A stretch of 64,000 bases of DNA from an uncultured Saprospiraceae bacterium (GTDB lineage: Bacteria > Bacteroidota > Bacteroidia > Chitinophagales > Saprospiraceae). Every line of letters starts with the position of its first letter. Within the stretch, counting starts at the first letter, position 1. A model generated the notes under the pieces. It was not told where the DNA came from. It searched no databases and saw only the letters and a list, made by a program, of their open reading frames with translations. The DNA lies in assembly GCA_937941765.1 (NCBI GenBank), contig CALDGQ010000010.1, positions 62,001-126,000 of the forward strand, read 5' to 3'. Below are positions 1-8,668 of this stretch, piece by piece. Made by a program: the position numbers and the translations under genes.

Positions 1-227
1 TTTTTATCTTTTGAAACGACTACATCCAACTCCAAGGTATGGACATTATATTCTAATGCTTTTATAAATGCGGGAATCGTATTTTCAGGTGCTAATCCAC
101 GAGCTCCTCGATGTCCTTGCCAGCTAAATATTTTCGATGAGTTTTTCATGTTAGTTGTTATTTTTCGATTACAGGAAGTGCTTAGTAAGATTGTTGTTGT
201 TAAAATGATGAATGACAAGTCTCTCAT
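1..227 (-). CDS. Glycerophosphodiester phosphodiesterase lipoprotein, N-terminal part
   Basis: Read on the minus strand from the ATG at 227, this frame stays open to the window edge and codes for about 75 residues. It begins with a lipoprotein signal peptide (hydrophobic run, lipobox LSTSC, Cys19) and continues with [17 protein letters not shown] and [10 protein letters not shown]. The HRG...PENT segment and the LELDV strand are hallmarks of the GDPD family, which hydrolyses glycerophosphodiesters to glycerol-3-phosphate and an alcohol. A second ATG at 149 would remove the signal peptide, so 227 is preferred. The protein is probably anchored in a membrane and facing the periplasm or outside. 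The C-terminal catalytic part lies beyond the window. Confidence 0.82.
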   Translation of the reverse strand, partial: MRDLSFIILTTTILLSTSCNRKITTNMKNSSKIFSWQGHRGARGLAPENTIPAFIKALEYNVHTLELDVVVSKDK

Positions 228-265
228 AATATTAATTTAGGTTGTCCACGAGCTCCATTTCGAAA

Positions 266-295
266 TTCGATATTCTGCGGTTCGATATTCTGCGG
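266..295. repeat. 15-bp direct tandem duplication
   Basis: The 15-mer TTCGATATTCTGCGG occurs twice head to tail (266-280 and 281-295) between the GDPD and glycosyltransferase genes. It looks like a recent slippage duplication. No function is seen. Confidence 0.8.
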
Positions 296-308
296 TTCAA
301 AATAGGTT

Positions 309-1076
309 TCAATACGTCGATTTACCACGAACCCGACTCCAAACCGCCCTAACAACAATCCCGATATGATTAAAAAAATTCCCAACAGCACCATAATGTT
401 TGCTCAACACTTTATAACGATCGGTCAAAGCCCGTTGATGTTGTTGGCGAGAAGTCCCACCAATCAAAAAATTAGCAAGTACTTCATTTGTGTTCGTATT
501 TTTTCGACTCTTTTTTAAACATTCAATGACCCAATCAATATCCGCACTTAAATTATCCATCATGTATTTCGGGGCAATAGATTTTCTCGGCAAAAAAGCT
601 TGATGGCTCACGACCATTCCTTTTTTCAAACTTTTCCAATCCAATTGCGCTGGCAATTGCTGAGTTGTAATTTCACTCCGAGTACCAAGATCAGCTCGGG
701 TATCATCAACCATCATCACTTCACCGAAAAGTATGTCCGTATCTGATTCCATCTGCAACGCCATTTTTTCCACTGTATCAAAATCTCGAATTGTATCGCC
801 ACAATTCATAAACCATACAAAATCGCCAGTAGCCATCCGCAACCCTTTGTTCATCGCATCGTAAATTCCTTTATCCGGTTCTGTGATCCATCGGTCCAGA
901 TCCTCATCGTATTGCTTAATGATAGCTAGCGTTCCATCAGTCGATCCACCATCCACAATAATGTATTGAATATCAGGATAGGTTTGTTCGATCACACTTT
1001 TGATAGTGGGTTCCAAAAGCGTGGCGCCATTGTAGACTACTGTTATGATACTAAAAACTGGATTTCCTGTTGACAT
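309..1076 (-). CDS. Family 2 glycosyltransferase
   Basis: 255 aa. The N-terminus FSIITVVYNGATLLEPTIKS followed by IIVDGGSTDGT is the nucleotide-sugar binding start of a GT-A fold, GT2 enzyme. The segment FMNCGDTIRD around residue 90 takes the place of the DxD metal motif, as in WcaA-like enzymes. No membrane span is visible, so it should act at the cytoplasmic face, adding a sugar to a lipid-linked glycan. It points away from the pseudaminic acid locus that starts on the other strand at 1225, but could serve the same surface polysaccharide. Donor and acceptor cannot be told from sequence. Confidence 0.9.
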   Translation of the reverse strand: MSTGNPVFSIITVVYNGATLLEPTIKSVIEQTYPDIQYIIVDGGSTDGTLAIIKQYDEDLDRWITEPDKGIYDAMNKGLRMATGDFVWFMNCGDTIRDFDTVEKMALQMESDTDILFGEVMMVDDTRADLGTRSEITTQQLPAQLDWKSLKKGMVVSHQAFLPRKSIAPKYMMDNLSADIDWVIECLKKSRKNTNTNEVLANFLIGGTSRQQHQRALTDRYKVLSKHYGAVGNFFNHIGIVVRAVWSRVRGKSTY

Positions 1077-1135
1077 TTAGGTGTTTGTATGTTTGCAAAT
1101 GTATGGTTTTAGCTTCAAAAATGGGAAAAAATAGG

Positions 1136-1143
1136 TACCTTTG
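1136..1143 (+). promoter_or_regulatory. -7 box (TAnnTTTG) for the YfhO gene
   Basis: TACCTTTG matches the Bacteroidota -7 consensus TAnnTTTG exactly. No good -33 TTTG was found. Transcription would start near 1150, which supports the ATG at 1225 over the TTG at 1141 as start of the next gene. Confidence 0.45.
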
Positions 1144-1224
1144 GCACCTTCATTAAACAGGTTTTATATACCTGAGAATCAATTAGAGAGATATATAAAA
1201 TATTTATCAAATTTTAGCATTTCT

Positions 1225-3849
1225 ATGGATAACTCCCTTTTAAAAAACCTGCTTCCTCACATTGGTGCTTATGTCATCATGCTTTTATTGACCTTTCTGT
1301 TTTTCAAACCATACGTTTTCGACGGAAAAGTACTGAAACAAAGTGATAATATTCGTGCCCGTGCCATGCAAACGGAGATGAACAAAGTGAAAAAAGAAAC
1401 TGGTGTCTTGCCTTTGTGGACCAATTCGATGTTCGGAGGAATGCCGACTTTTCAAATCAAAAATCCGTCTAGAGGAAATTATGCAGGACATGTATTATCT
1501 ACCATGTTATTAAGACAAAGTATGACGAAGCCACATGTAGTTATTTTGTTGGCAATGTCTCTTTGTTATCTCTTCTTAATTACCCTCAAAGTCGATTGGC
1601 GAATCGCCATAATGGGCTCGGTAGCATTTGGACTATCGAGTTATTATATGGATCTCGCAGATGAAGGACACTCAACAAAGATGGCAGCATTAGCATGTGT
1701 GCCTGGAGTGTTTGCAGGAGCAGTGTTGGCATATCGAGGAAAATATCTGTTGGGAGGTGGATTGTTTGGGCTGTTTTTAGCCTGTAATATCGTTGCCAAT
1801 CACTTACAGATTACTTTTTATATGTTTTTATTGTTGTTAATTCTTGGGTTGGTAAAATTAATATATGCTGCCAAAGAAGGAGCCATTCCATTATTTGCAA
1901 AAGCATCTGGTGTACTTGTCTTAGCAGGCGCATTAGCAATGTTAAGTAATTCAACCAACTTAGCAACTACATGGGAATATTCTAAAGAAACCATAAGAGG
2001 AAAGTCTGAATTGTCATCAAAAGCAAATCTAGGAGGTGGATTGGATAAAAATTATGCATTTGCTTGGAGCTATGGAATTATAGAATCAATGACCTTATTG
2101 GTTCCCAATTATTTTGGAGGCGGAGGAAAACATACCGTCAAAGGAACAGAAACGTATAAAAAAATATCCCCTCAAATGATTGGCCGTTTCACCCAACAAG
2201 GAATGAGTCGAAAGGAAGCAGAGCATGTTGTAGACCAACAATTGGCACCTTTATTTTATAATGGAGATCAAACTTATATCGGTGCTGCTATTTATTTTGG
2301 TGCTATTATTTGTTTCTTATTTTTTCTTGGTGCCTTTTTGCTAAAAGGAGATATGAAAGTGTGGATGTTGACTTCAGGAATTTTCGCACTGACTTTGTCT
2401 TGGGGAACTAATTTTCCGCTCAACCATTTCTTTTTCGATTATTTACCCATGTTCAATAAATTCCGTGCTGTTTCGATGGCGTTAGGAATTACACATTTGT
2501 GTTGGTGTGTACTAGGAGCAATGGCATTACAAGGTATTTTTAGCAAAGAATATTCGACAGAAAAGAAGAAAAGAGCGTTGATGATTGCAACTAGGATTAC
2601 AGGTGCATTTTTGTTGTTAGGTTTGATTGGTTCTTTTATGATGAATATGGTGAGAGAAACGGATGCGAACGTCGGACAATTTGCGTCAGTTTTGCAAGCT
2701 GATCGCTCAAGTATGATCATGAAAGATTTGCTTCGTTCCTTTTTTCTAGTGGCTTCTGTTGCAGGATTGTTGTTTGCTTATTTATCCGGCAAAATGAAGA
2801 CGATGATTGCAGTTGGTGTAATTGCATTGTTGACAATAGGAGATGGTTGGGTCGTGAGTAAACGAATTGTCTCTTTCGATGATTTTGAAAAAGCAAAACC
2901 GGTTTCTGCGGAAGCGGTACCATTACCTGCGGATAAACAAATTATGGCAGACTCCGATCCGCATTTTAGAGTATTGGATATGGCAAGAGGAAATCCATAT
3001 ACCAATGCAACGACCTCTAGTTTTCATAAAAGTATTGGAGGATATCACGCTGCCAAGTTGATGAGTTTTAATGAAGTAAAAGATCGCTATTTAAAAACTC
3101 CAGGGAAATACATGAATATTTTGGGGATGATGAATACCAAATATATTATTCAAGGTCAAGGGAGAGAGGCTACTGCAGCGAAAATTCCTGAAGCAGCTGG
3201 AAATGCTTGGTTTGTAAATTCATACGATGTAGTTGAAAACGCAGATCAAGAAATGGCTGCAATCGGAACTTTAGAGCCAAAAACAAAAGCAATTTTACAA
3301 AAGAAACATGCTGCTAAATTAGGGAATCCAACGATCACACCGGATCCAAATGCGTCGATAAAATTGATTAAATATCATCCTGATAAAATGGAGTATGTTT
3401 ATTCTGCAGCAAGTGAGCAACTAGCCGTCTTCTCTGAAATGTATTATCCGCCTGAAAAAGGCTGGAAAATGTACATTGATGGACAACCTTATGCGGATGG
3501 TTTCGTTAAAGCTAATTATATATTGCGTGCTGCTAAATTACCGGCAGGACAAAATAAAAAGCTGGAAATGCGCTTTGAACCTAAGTCATTCTATTTGGGA
3601 GAAACGATTTCTAAAATTGCATCTAGCTTATTGATACTTTTTTCTTTTGGTGGAATTCTTCTTTATTTCAAAAACAATGGATTGCCAAAAGCAGATCGAT
3701 TGGAAGAAATGGAAATATCAAAACCAGTAAGGAAAAAAGCAGTCGCAACTACTTCGAAGCGAACTAAGCAAGTTCAACAAGATACAAACGTCGCAGCGAA
3801 AAAAACAAAAACAAAAAAGAAGTCTTCTAAAAAGAAGGACAAGAAATAA
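1225..3849 (+). CDS. YfhO-like multi-spanning membrane protein
   Basis: 874 aa from the ATG at 1225. The frame is also open to a TTG at 1141, but those 28 codons overlap the probable promoter. Many transmembrane helices fill the first two thirds (for example AYVIMLLLTFLFF and VVILLAMSLCYLFLI). Then come a soluble region around residues 580-790, one more helix and a lysine-rich tail. The N-terminal part with QSDNIRARAMQTEM and PLWTNSMFGGMPTFQ is typical of the YfhO family, GT-C-like proteins linked in Firmicutes to glycosylation of cell-surface polymers. Its place upstream of pseB suggests a role in surface glycan assembly, which is inference. It ends 24 bp before pseB. Confidence 0.85.
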   Translation: MDNSLLKNLLPHIGAYVIMLLLTFLFFKPYVFDGKVLKQSDNIRARAMQTEMNKVKKETGVLPLWTNSMFGGMPTFQIKNPSRGNYAGHVLSTMLLRQSMTKPHVVILLAMSLCYLFLITLKVDWRIAIMGSVAFGLSSYYMDLADEGHSTKMAALACVPGVFAGAVLAYRGKYLLGGGLFGLFLACNIVANHLQITFYMFLLLLILGLVKLIYAAKEGAIPLFAKASGVLVLAGALAMLSNSTNLATTWEYSKETIRGKSELSSKANLGGGLDKNYAFAWSYGIIESMTLLVPNYFGGGGKHTVKGTETYKKISPQMIGRFTQQGMSRKEAEHVVDQQLAPLFYNGDQTYIGAAIYFGAIICFLFFLGAFLLKGDMKVWMLTSGIFALTLSWGTNFPLNHFFFDYLPMFNKFRAVSMALGITHLCWCVLGAMALQGIFSKEYSTEKKKRALMIATRITGAFLLLGLIGSFMMNMVRETDANVGQFASVLQADRSSMIMKDLLRSFFLVASVAGLLFAYLSGKMKTMIAVGVIALLTIGDGWVVSKRIVSFDDFEKAKPVSAEAVPLPADKQIMADSDPHFRVLDMARGNPYTNATTSSFHKSIGGYHAAKLMSFNEVKDRYLKTPGKYMNILGMMNTKYIIQGQGREATAAKIPEAAGNAWFVNSYDVVENADQEMAAIGTLEPKTKAILQKKHAAKLGNPTITPDPNASIKLIKYHPDKMEYVYSAASEQLAVFSEMYYPPEKGWKMYIDGQPYADGFVKANYILRAAKLPAGQNKKLEMRFEPKSFYLGETISKIASSLLILFSFGGILLYFKNNGLPKADRLEEMEISKPVRKKAVATTSKRTKQVQQDTNVAAKKTKTKKKSSKKKDKK

Positions 3850-3873
3850 ATTGAACAAAGACCAAAAACGCTT

Positions 3874-4890
3874 ATGCTAGATTTAAATGGAAAATCCCTT
3901 TTGTTGACTGGAGGTACCGGTTCATTTGGGAAGAAATTTGTAGAAACTGTGTTGAAGGAATATCCAGATATCAAGAGGTTGGTAATTTATTCCAGAGATG
4001 AGTTGAAGCAATTTGAAATGGCTCAAACTTTTCCTCCTCAAAAATATAAAGCACTTCGATATTTTATTGGTGATGTTAGAGACTTGCCAAGATTCAAGAG
4101 AGCCTGTAAGTACATAGACTATATTGTGCACGCTGCTGCTATGAAGCAAGTACCGACTGCAGAGTACAATCCAATGGAATGTATCAAAACCAATGTATTA
4201 GGTGCAGGTAATGTTATAGATGCTGCATTAGAATGTGGTATTTCAAAAGTCGTTGCATTATCAACCGACAAAGCAGCTGCACCCATCAATCTATATGGTG
4301 CGACTAAATTGTGTTCTGACAAATTGTTCGTTGCAGCTAATAATATCAGAAGTAACAAAGAAATGAAGTTTTCGGTCGTTCGATACGGGAATGTAATGGG
4401 ATCAAGAGGATCTGTGATTCCATTTTTTATGAACAAGAAAAAAGATGGCGTTTTACCAATCACAGATGACCGAATGACCCGTTTCAATATCTCATTGGAT
4501 GAAGGCGTGCGAATGGTGTTGTATGCTTTGGGAAATGCGATGGGCGGAGAAATATTTGTCCCTAAAATTCCTTCCTACAAAATTATGGATGTTGCCAAAG
4601 CCATTGGACCGAATTGTGAAACACCGATTGTAGGAATTCGTCCAGGAGAAAAAATACATGAAGAAATGATTACGGCAGCGGATTCATTGACGACGGTTGA
4701 TCTTGGGAGATACTATGCAATTTTACCACAGACACCAAATTTTGATTTGGAAGATTATTTGAAAAAATATAGCGGAAAAAAAGTTACACCTGGTTTTACT
4801 TACAATTCAGAAACCAATGAAGAATGGTTGAATGTGGAGCAATTAAGAGATTTAATTGTGGAGCATGTAGATCCAAATTTTGTCGCCTAA
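3874..4890 (+). CDS. pseB: UDP-N-acetylglucosamine 4,6-dehydratase (inverting)
   Basis: 338 aa, an extended short-chain dehydrogenase. It shows the NAD(P)-binding loop GGTGSFG (residues 13-19), the catalytic set T131-D132-K133 in ALSTDKAAAP, and Y141xxxK145. These positions coincide with the known catalytic residues of Helicobacter PseB (FlaA1). It carries out the first step of CMP-pseudaminic acid synthesis, turning UDP-GlcNAc into the 4-keto-6-deoxy-L-arabino sugar. The pseC start follows 12 bp after its stop, so the two are surely co-transcribed. Confidence 0.95.
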   Translation: MLDLNGKSLLLTGGTGSFGKKFVETVLKEYPDIKRLVIYSRDELKQFEMAQTFPPQKYKALRYFIGDVRDLPRFKRACKYIDYIVHAAAMKQVPTAEYNPMECIKTNVLGAGNVIDAALECGISKVVALSTDKAAAPINLYGATKLCSDKLFVAANNIRSNKEMKFSVVRYGNVMGSRGSVIPFFMNKKKDGVLPITDDRMTRFNISLDEGVRMVLYALGNAMGGEIFVPKIPSYKIMDVAKAIGPNCETPIVGIRPGEKIHEEMITAADSLTTVDLGRYYAILPQTPNFDLEDYLKKYSGKKVTPGFTYNSETNEEWLNVEQLRDLIVEHVDPNFVA

Positions 4891-4902
4891 TTCTGTTGTT
4901 GA

Positions 4903-6051
4903 ATGAATAGAAAGATTCCATATGGCAAACAATATATTTCCGAGGAAGATATTGCAGCAGTTTCCAAAGCATTAACAGCGGATTTTCTTACTCAAGGACC
5001 TACCATACTCGAATTCGAAAATAAATTTGCAGCATACGTTGGCAGTAAATATGCAATCGCAGTTGCAAATGGAACCGCAGCATTACACTTATGTACTTTA
5101 GCATTGGGTGTCAATGAAAAGAGCAAAGTAATCACCACACCGATTACGTTTACCGCTTCTGCCAATTGTGTCCGTTATTGTGATGGGGAAGTGGACTTTG
5201 CAGATATTGATTCAGAAACTGTATTGTTATCAATCGAAAGTGTTCGCAAGAAATTAGCACTAGCCCCAAAAGGAACATATCAAGGAATCATACCGGTTGA
5301 TTTTGCGGGTTACCCAGTTGATCTGGAAGCTTATCGAAAATTAGCGGATGAATATGGTTGTTGGATTATTGAAGATGCTTGTCATGCGCCAGGCGGATAT
5401 TTCACAGATTCAAAAGGAATTAAACAGCGTTGTGGAAATGGGCAGTATGCGGATTTAGCAATTTTTTCATTTCATCCAGTCAAACACATTGCTTGTGGAG
5501 AAGGAGGGATGATCACAACCAATAACGAAAAGTTGTATCAAAAAATCATGGCGTTGAGAACACATGGTATCACCAAAGATCCGAAAAAACTGACCGAAAA
5601 TCATGGAGGTTGGTATTATGAAATGCATGATTTGGGTTATAATTATCGATTCACAGATTTTCAAGCAGCATTAGGAATTTCTCAACTAAGTCGTGCTCCT
5701 GAAAATTTGAAAAGAAGAAAAGCAATTGCAAAAAAATACGATGAAGCTTTTAAAGGAACAGCATTCGAAGTGATTTTACCAGATAATAACACTGGTCACG
5801 CGTATCATTTATATGTAATTCAAACAGACAATAGAAAGGGATTGTATGATTATTTGCGAACTAAAAATATCTTCGCCCAAATACATTATATACCAGTCAA
5901 TACCCAACCATATTATAAAGATAGAGGCGAATATCCAACACCAAATGCCAACAAATATTACGATCGCTGTCTAAGCTTACCAATGTATCCAACACTGACA
6001 GATGAAGAACAAGATTGGGTGGTTGAGCAAGTAAAATCATTCAGAAAATAA
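4903..6051 (+). CDS. pseC: UDP-4-amino-4,6-dideoxy-N-acetyl-beta-L-altrosamine transaminase
   Basis: 382 aa PLP enzyme of the DegT/DnrJ/EryC1/StrS family. The substrate loop GPTILEFENKFAAYVG, the cofactor Asp in EDACHAPGG (about 158) and the Schiff-base lysine in FSFHPVKHIACGEGG (K194) are all present. The second step of the pseudaminic acid route transfers an amino group from glutamate to C4 of the PseB product. The YRFTDFQAALGISQL segment and normal length indicate an intact enzyme. Position directly behind pseB settles PseC over other sugar aminotransferases. Confidence 0.95.
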   Translation: MNRKIPYGKQYISEEDIAAVSKALTADFLTQGPTILEFENKFAAYVGSKYAIAVANGTAALHLCTLALGVNEKSKVITTPITFTASANCVRYCDGEVDFADIDSETVLLSIESVRKKLALAPKGTYQGIIPVDFAGYPVDLEAYRKLADEYGCWIIEDACHAPGGYFTDSKGIKQRCGNGQYADLAIFSFHPVKHIACGEGGMITTNNEKLYQKIMALRTHGITKDPKKLTENHGGWYYEMHDLGYNYRFTDFQAALGISQLSRAPENLKRRKAIAKKYDEAFKGTAFEVILPDNNTGHAYHLYVIQTDNRKGLYDYLRTKNIFAQIHYIPVNTQPYYKDRGEYPTPNANKYYDRCLSLPMYPTLTDEEQDWVVEQVKSFRK

Positions 6052-6063
6052 AGATATATTCGG

Positions 6064-6090
6064 GTTGCTTTTGGCGTCTCGTCAAAGATG
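6064..6090 (+). repeat. 27-bp intergenic motif shared with 9820-9846
   Basis: The short gap between pseC and pseI holds a 27-bp stretch (starts GTTGCTTTTGG, ends CAAAGATG) that matches 22 of 27 positions, without gaps, at 9820-9846 after the GT4 gene at the other end of the locus. No hairpin or function is evident. Confidence 0.45.
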
Positions 6091-6125
6091 CTATATCCAA
6101 AATCATATTTATAAAACCGATAAAA

Positions 6126-7169
6126 GTGAAATCATTCAAAGTAGGAAATAAAATAATCGGTGATCAACACAAACCATTTATCATCGCGGAAATGTCTGGT
6201 AACCACAACCAGTCATTAGATCGTGCTATGGAAATCGTAGATGCAGCAGCAAAAGCAGGAGCGGATGCCATCAAGTTGCAAACTTATACTGCCGACACCA
6301 TGACGATCAAAGGTGCGCATACGATTGAAGACAAAAACTCATTGTGGTACGGAAAAGAATTACACGATTTATACAAATTAGCCTACACACCATGGGAATG
6401 GCATCAACCACTTTTTGAAAGAGCCAAAGAACATGGGATGATTCCATTCAGTTCTCCTTTTGATGCATCCGCTGTTGATTTTTTGGAAGAATTGGGAATG
6501 GAAATTTATAAAATTGCTTCTTTTGAAAATACGGATATACCATTAATCAAAAAGATTGCTGCAACTGGCAAACCTGTGATTATGTCGACGGGAGTTTCTC
6601 GTTTAGATCAACTGGCAGAAGCGGTACAGACCTTGAGAAATAATGGGTGTGAAGACATCGTGTTATTAAAATGTACCAGTACCTATCCTGCATCACCCCA
6701 AAATACCAATTTAGCGACGATTCCACATTTAAAACAACTATTCAATTGTACAGTCGGTTTGTCCGATCATACCATGGGTATCGGTGCACCGGTAGCTGCT
6801 GTAGCATTAGGTGCACGTGTGATTGAAAAACACTTCACATTATCTAGAGCAGATGGGGGAGTGGACGCAGCATTTTCTTTAGAACCAGCTGAACTAGAGG
6901 CTTTGGTCATAGAAACAGAAAGAGCATTTGAAGCAATTGGTGAAATTCAATATGGTATTCAAAAAGCGGAAGAGAAAAGTGTCTTTTACAAACGTTCATT
7001 ATATGTTGGACAAGACATCAAAAAAGGAGAAATCTTTACTGAAAAAAACTTACGAGTCATTCGTCCTGGAGATGGATTGGCGCCAAAATATTTTGAATTG
7101 ATATTAGGCAAATCTGCAAAATCAGATATGAAATCTGGTACCCCATTGCAGTGGGATCATGTTCTTTAA
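6126..7169 (+). CDS. pseI: Pseudaminic acid synthase
   Basis: 347 aa from a GTG start; no in-frame ATG gives a better N-terminus. The NeuB-type barrel is recognised by FIIAEMSGNHNQSLD, KLQTYTADTM, SDHTMG and the metal-binding IEKHFTL. DGGVDAAFSLEP is the form found in PseI rather than in NeuB. Residues 285-347 are a C-terminal SAF (antifreeze-like) domain. The enzyme condenses 2,4-diacetamido-2,4,6-trideoxy-L-altrose with phosphoenolpyruvate to give pseudaminic acid. It follows pseC by 74 bp on the same strand. PseH, PseG and PseF, needed for the intermediate and activation steps, are not in the window. Confidence 0.93.
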   Translation: MKSFKVGNKIIGDQHKPFIIAEMSGNHNQSLDRAMEIVDAAAKAGADAIKLQTYTADTMTIKGAHTIEDKNSLWYGKELHDLYKLAYTPWEWHQPLFERAKEHGMIPFSSPFDASAVDFLEELGMEIYKIASFENTDIPLIKKIAATGKPVIMSTGVSRLDQLAEAVQTLRNNGCEDIVLLKCTSTYPASPQNTNLATIPHLKQLFNCTVGLSDHTMGIGAPVAAVALGARVIEKHFTLSRADGGVDAAFSLEPAELEALVIETERAFEAIGEIQYGIQKAEEKSVFYKRSLYVGQDIKKGEIFTEKNLRVIRPGDGLAPKYFELILGKSAKSDMKSGTPLQWDHVL

Positions 7170-7184
7170 AATCCCAACTATTTA

Positions 7185-8660
7185 ATGTTAGCATTGATCA
7201 AATCAATATATCAACAAGTCAAGAAATTTAAATTTTTCGACACCTTCAAGCACGCGAGTACTTACTTTAGTGGCAAGATGGTGGTGCAAGGATTGGCGTT
7301 AATTTCGATGCCTGTTTACACCTATTTTTTAGATGCAGCAGAGTTTGGTATCATTTCCGTTTTTGGATCATTAGTGTCGATGATGACGATCTTGTTGACC
7401 TTGAATTTGAATGGATCGGTAGGACGATATTATTTTGAAGAACGAGCAGATTGGAAAGAATTTAATGGAACCTCATTTATTGCTGCGCTAGCAGCTTTTT
7501 TAGTTTTTGGGACTACCTTTTATTACTACAAAGATTGGATTGCAGAGACGGTGAATTTACCAAAACAAACCATGATTTGGGTTTTGTTTACCGTGTTTGG
7601 AGCGTCTGTTTGGAGAACTTTCGAGATGTTTTTTATCGCAAGAAAAGAAAGTAAACTATATGCAGCTAATGAAGTCATTTATCACTATTCCAAATTTGGA
7701 TTGGCATTAGTAGGTATCTTGTTTTTAACCAGTGATCGGTCTACTGGGAAAATCATGGGTGAAGGAATTGCGGCTTCATTAATCGCTTTATATTTTTTGT
7801 ATCGATTGCTTCCATACGTCAAGTTACATTTCTCCTGGACACATTTGAAATACATTTGTTACTTCACTTTCCCATTGATTCCATATATTCTTAGTGGACA
7901 AATTCTCAATTATTTTGATCAGTTTTATATCATCTCGACTGTCAGTCAAGCATCTGCTGGTTTGTACTCTTTTGCTTATAAAGTAGGTATGTTGTTACAA
8001 TCGTTATTGATTGCATTATTGGCTGCTGCTGGACCGGATTTTTACAAATGGATGAATGCGAAAGAATATGGAGAATTGAGAGGTCAAGTAATCAGTATCA
8101 TGAAACTATTGACCTTAGGAGCCAGTTTTTTAATCTTTTTTGCTATAGACGTAGGAGATTTGTTAGCTTCTCAAGATGGTTACAATGATGCACTTTATTT
8201 AGTTCCAATTATTGTAGTAGGATATTCCTTTTTTGGAATTGCACAACTATACAATCGATTCATATTTTATTCTAAAAAGAATATTTGGTTAGCAATTATC
8301 ATGATCATTGCAGGTATTTTGAATATTTATTTAAACATGTTTTTTGTACCGCTTTATGGATTTGGAGCCGCTGCATATACTACGATGGCATCCTATGCAT
8401 TTATGATGACTTTATCTTGGATTGTCAATAAATTTATTTTGAAAAATCCGGATTTACCTATGTTGCATATGTTGAAATACATATGCTTGTTGATGTTATT
8501 GTTGCCGCTGTATTATTATCTGATCGATTTAGAAATGAATTATTTCTTAAACTTACTTTTAAGACTTTTCGTTTTTGGAATCGTAGCGGTTATTATTTTT
8601 TGGGGTAAATTGCGTGGTCTTAAATTCGAAAACAAAGATGACAATGACATCTTAGATTAA
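7185..8660 (+). CDS. Polysaccharide flippase, Wzx-like (MOP superfamily)
   Basis: 491 aa with about 12-14 predicted membrane helices spread over the whole length. An amphipathic N-terminus leads into FSGKMVVQGLALISMPVYTYFL, the usual opening of oligosaccharide flippases. Loops are short and there is no soluble domain. The expected role is to move a lipid-linked glycan unit across the inner membrane. It starts 15 bp after pseI and ends 8 bp before the GT4 gene, so it probably exports the pseudaminic-acid-containing unit. No Wzy polymerase is visible here. Confidence 0.88.
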   Translation: MLALIKSIYQQVKKFKFFDTFKHASTYFSGKMVVQGLALISMPVYTYFLDAAEFGIISVFGSLVSMMTILLTLNLNGSVGRYYFEERADWKEFNGTSFIAALAAFLVFGTTFYYYKDWIAETVNLPKQTMIWVLFTVFGASVWRTFEMFFIARKESKLYAANEVIYHYSKFGLALVGILFLTSDRSTGKIMGEGIAASLIALYFLYRLLPYVKLHFSWTHLKYICYFTFPLIPYILSGQILNYFDQFYIISTVSQASAGLYSFAYKVGMLLQSLLIALLAAAGPDFYKWMNAKEYGELRGQVISIMKLLTLGASFLIFFAIDVGDLLASQDGYNDALYLVPIIVVGYSFFGIAQLYNRFIFYSKKNIWLAIIMIIAGILNIYLNMFFVPLYGFGAAAYTTMASYAFMMTLSWIVNKFILKNPDLPMLHMLKYICLLMLLLPLYYYLIDLEMNYFLNLLLRLFVFGIVAVIIFWGKLRGLKFENKDDNDILD

Positions 8661-8668
8661 GGAATATA

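Noticed and set aside
1141..1224. TTG start for the YfhO protein giving 28 extra residues
   Set aside because: This stretch overlaps the TAnnTTTG promoter box and lies before the typical N-terminus; the ATG at 1225 is preferred.
6052..6125. Remnant pseF, pseG or pseH gene between pseC and pseI
   Set aside because: The 74 bp contain no readable fragment of any of these proteins.
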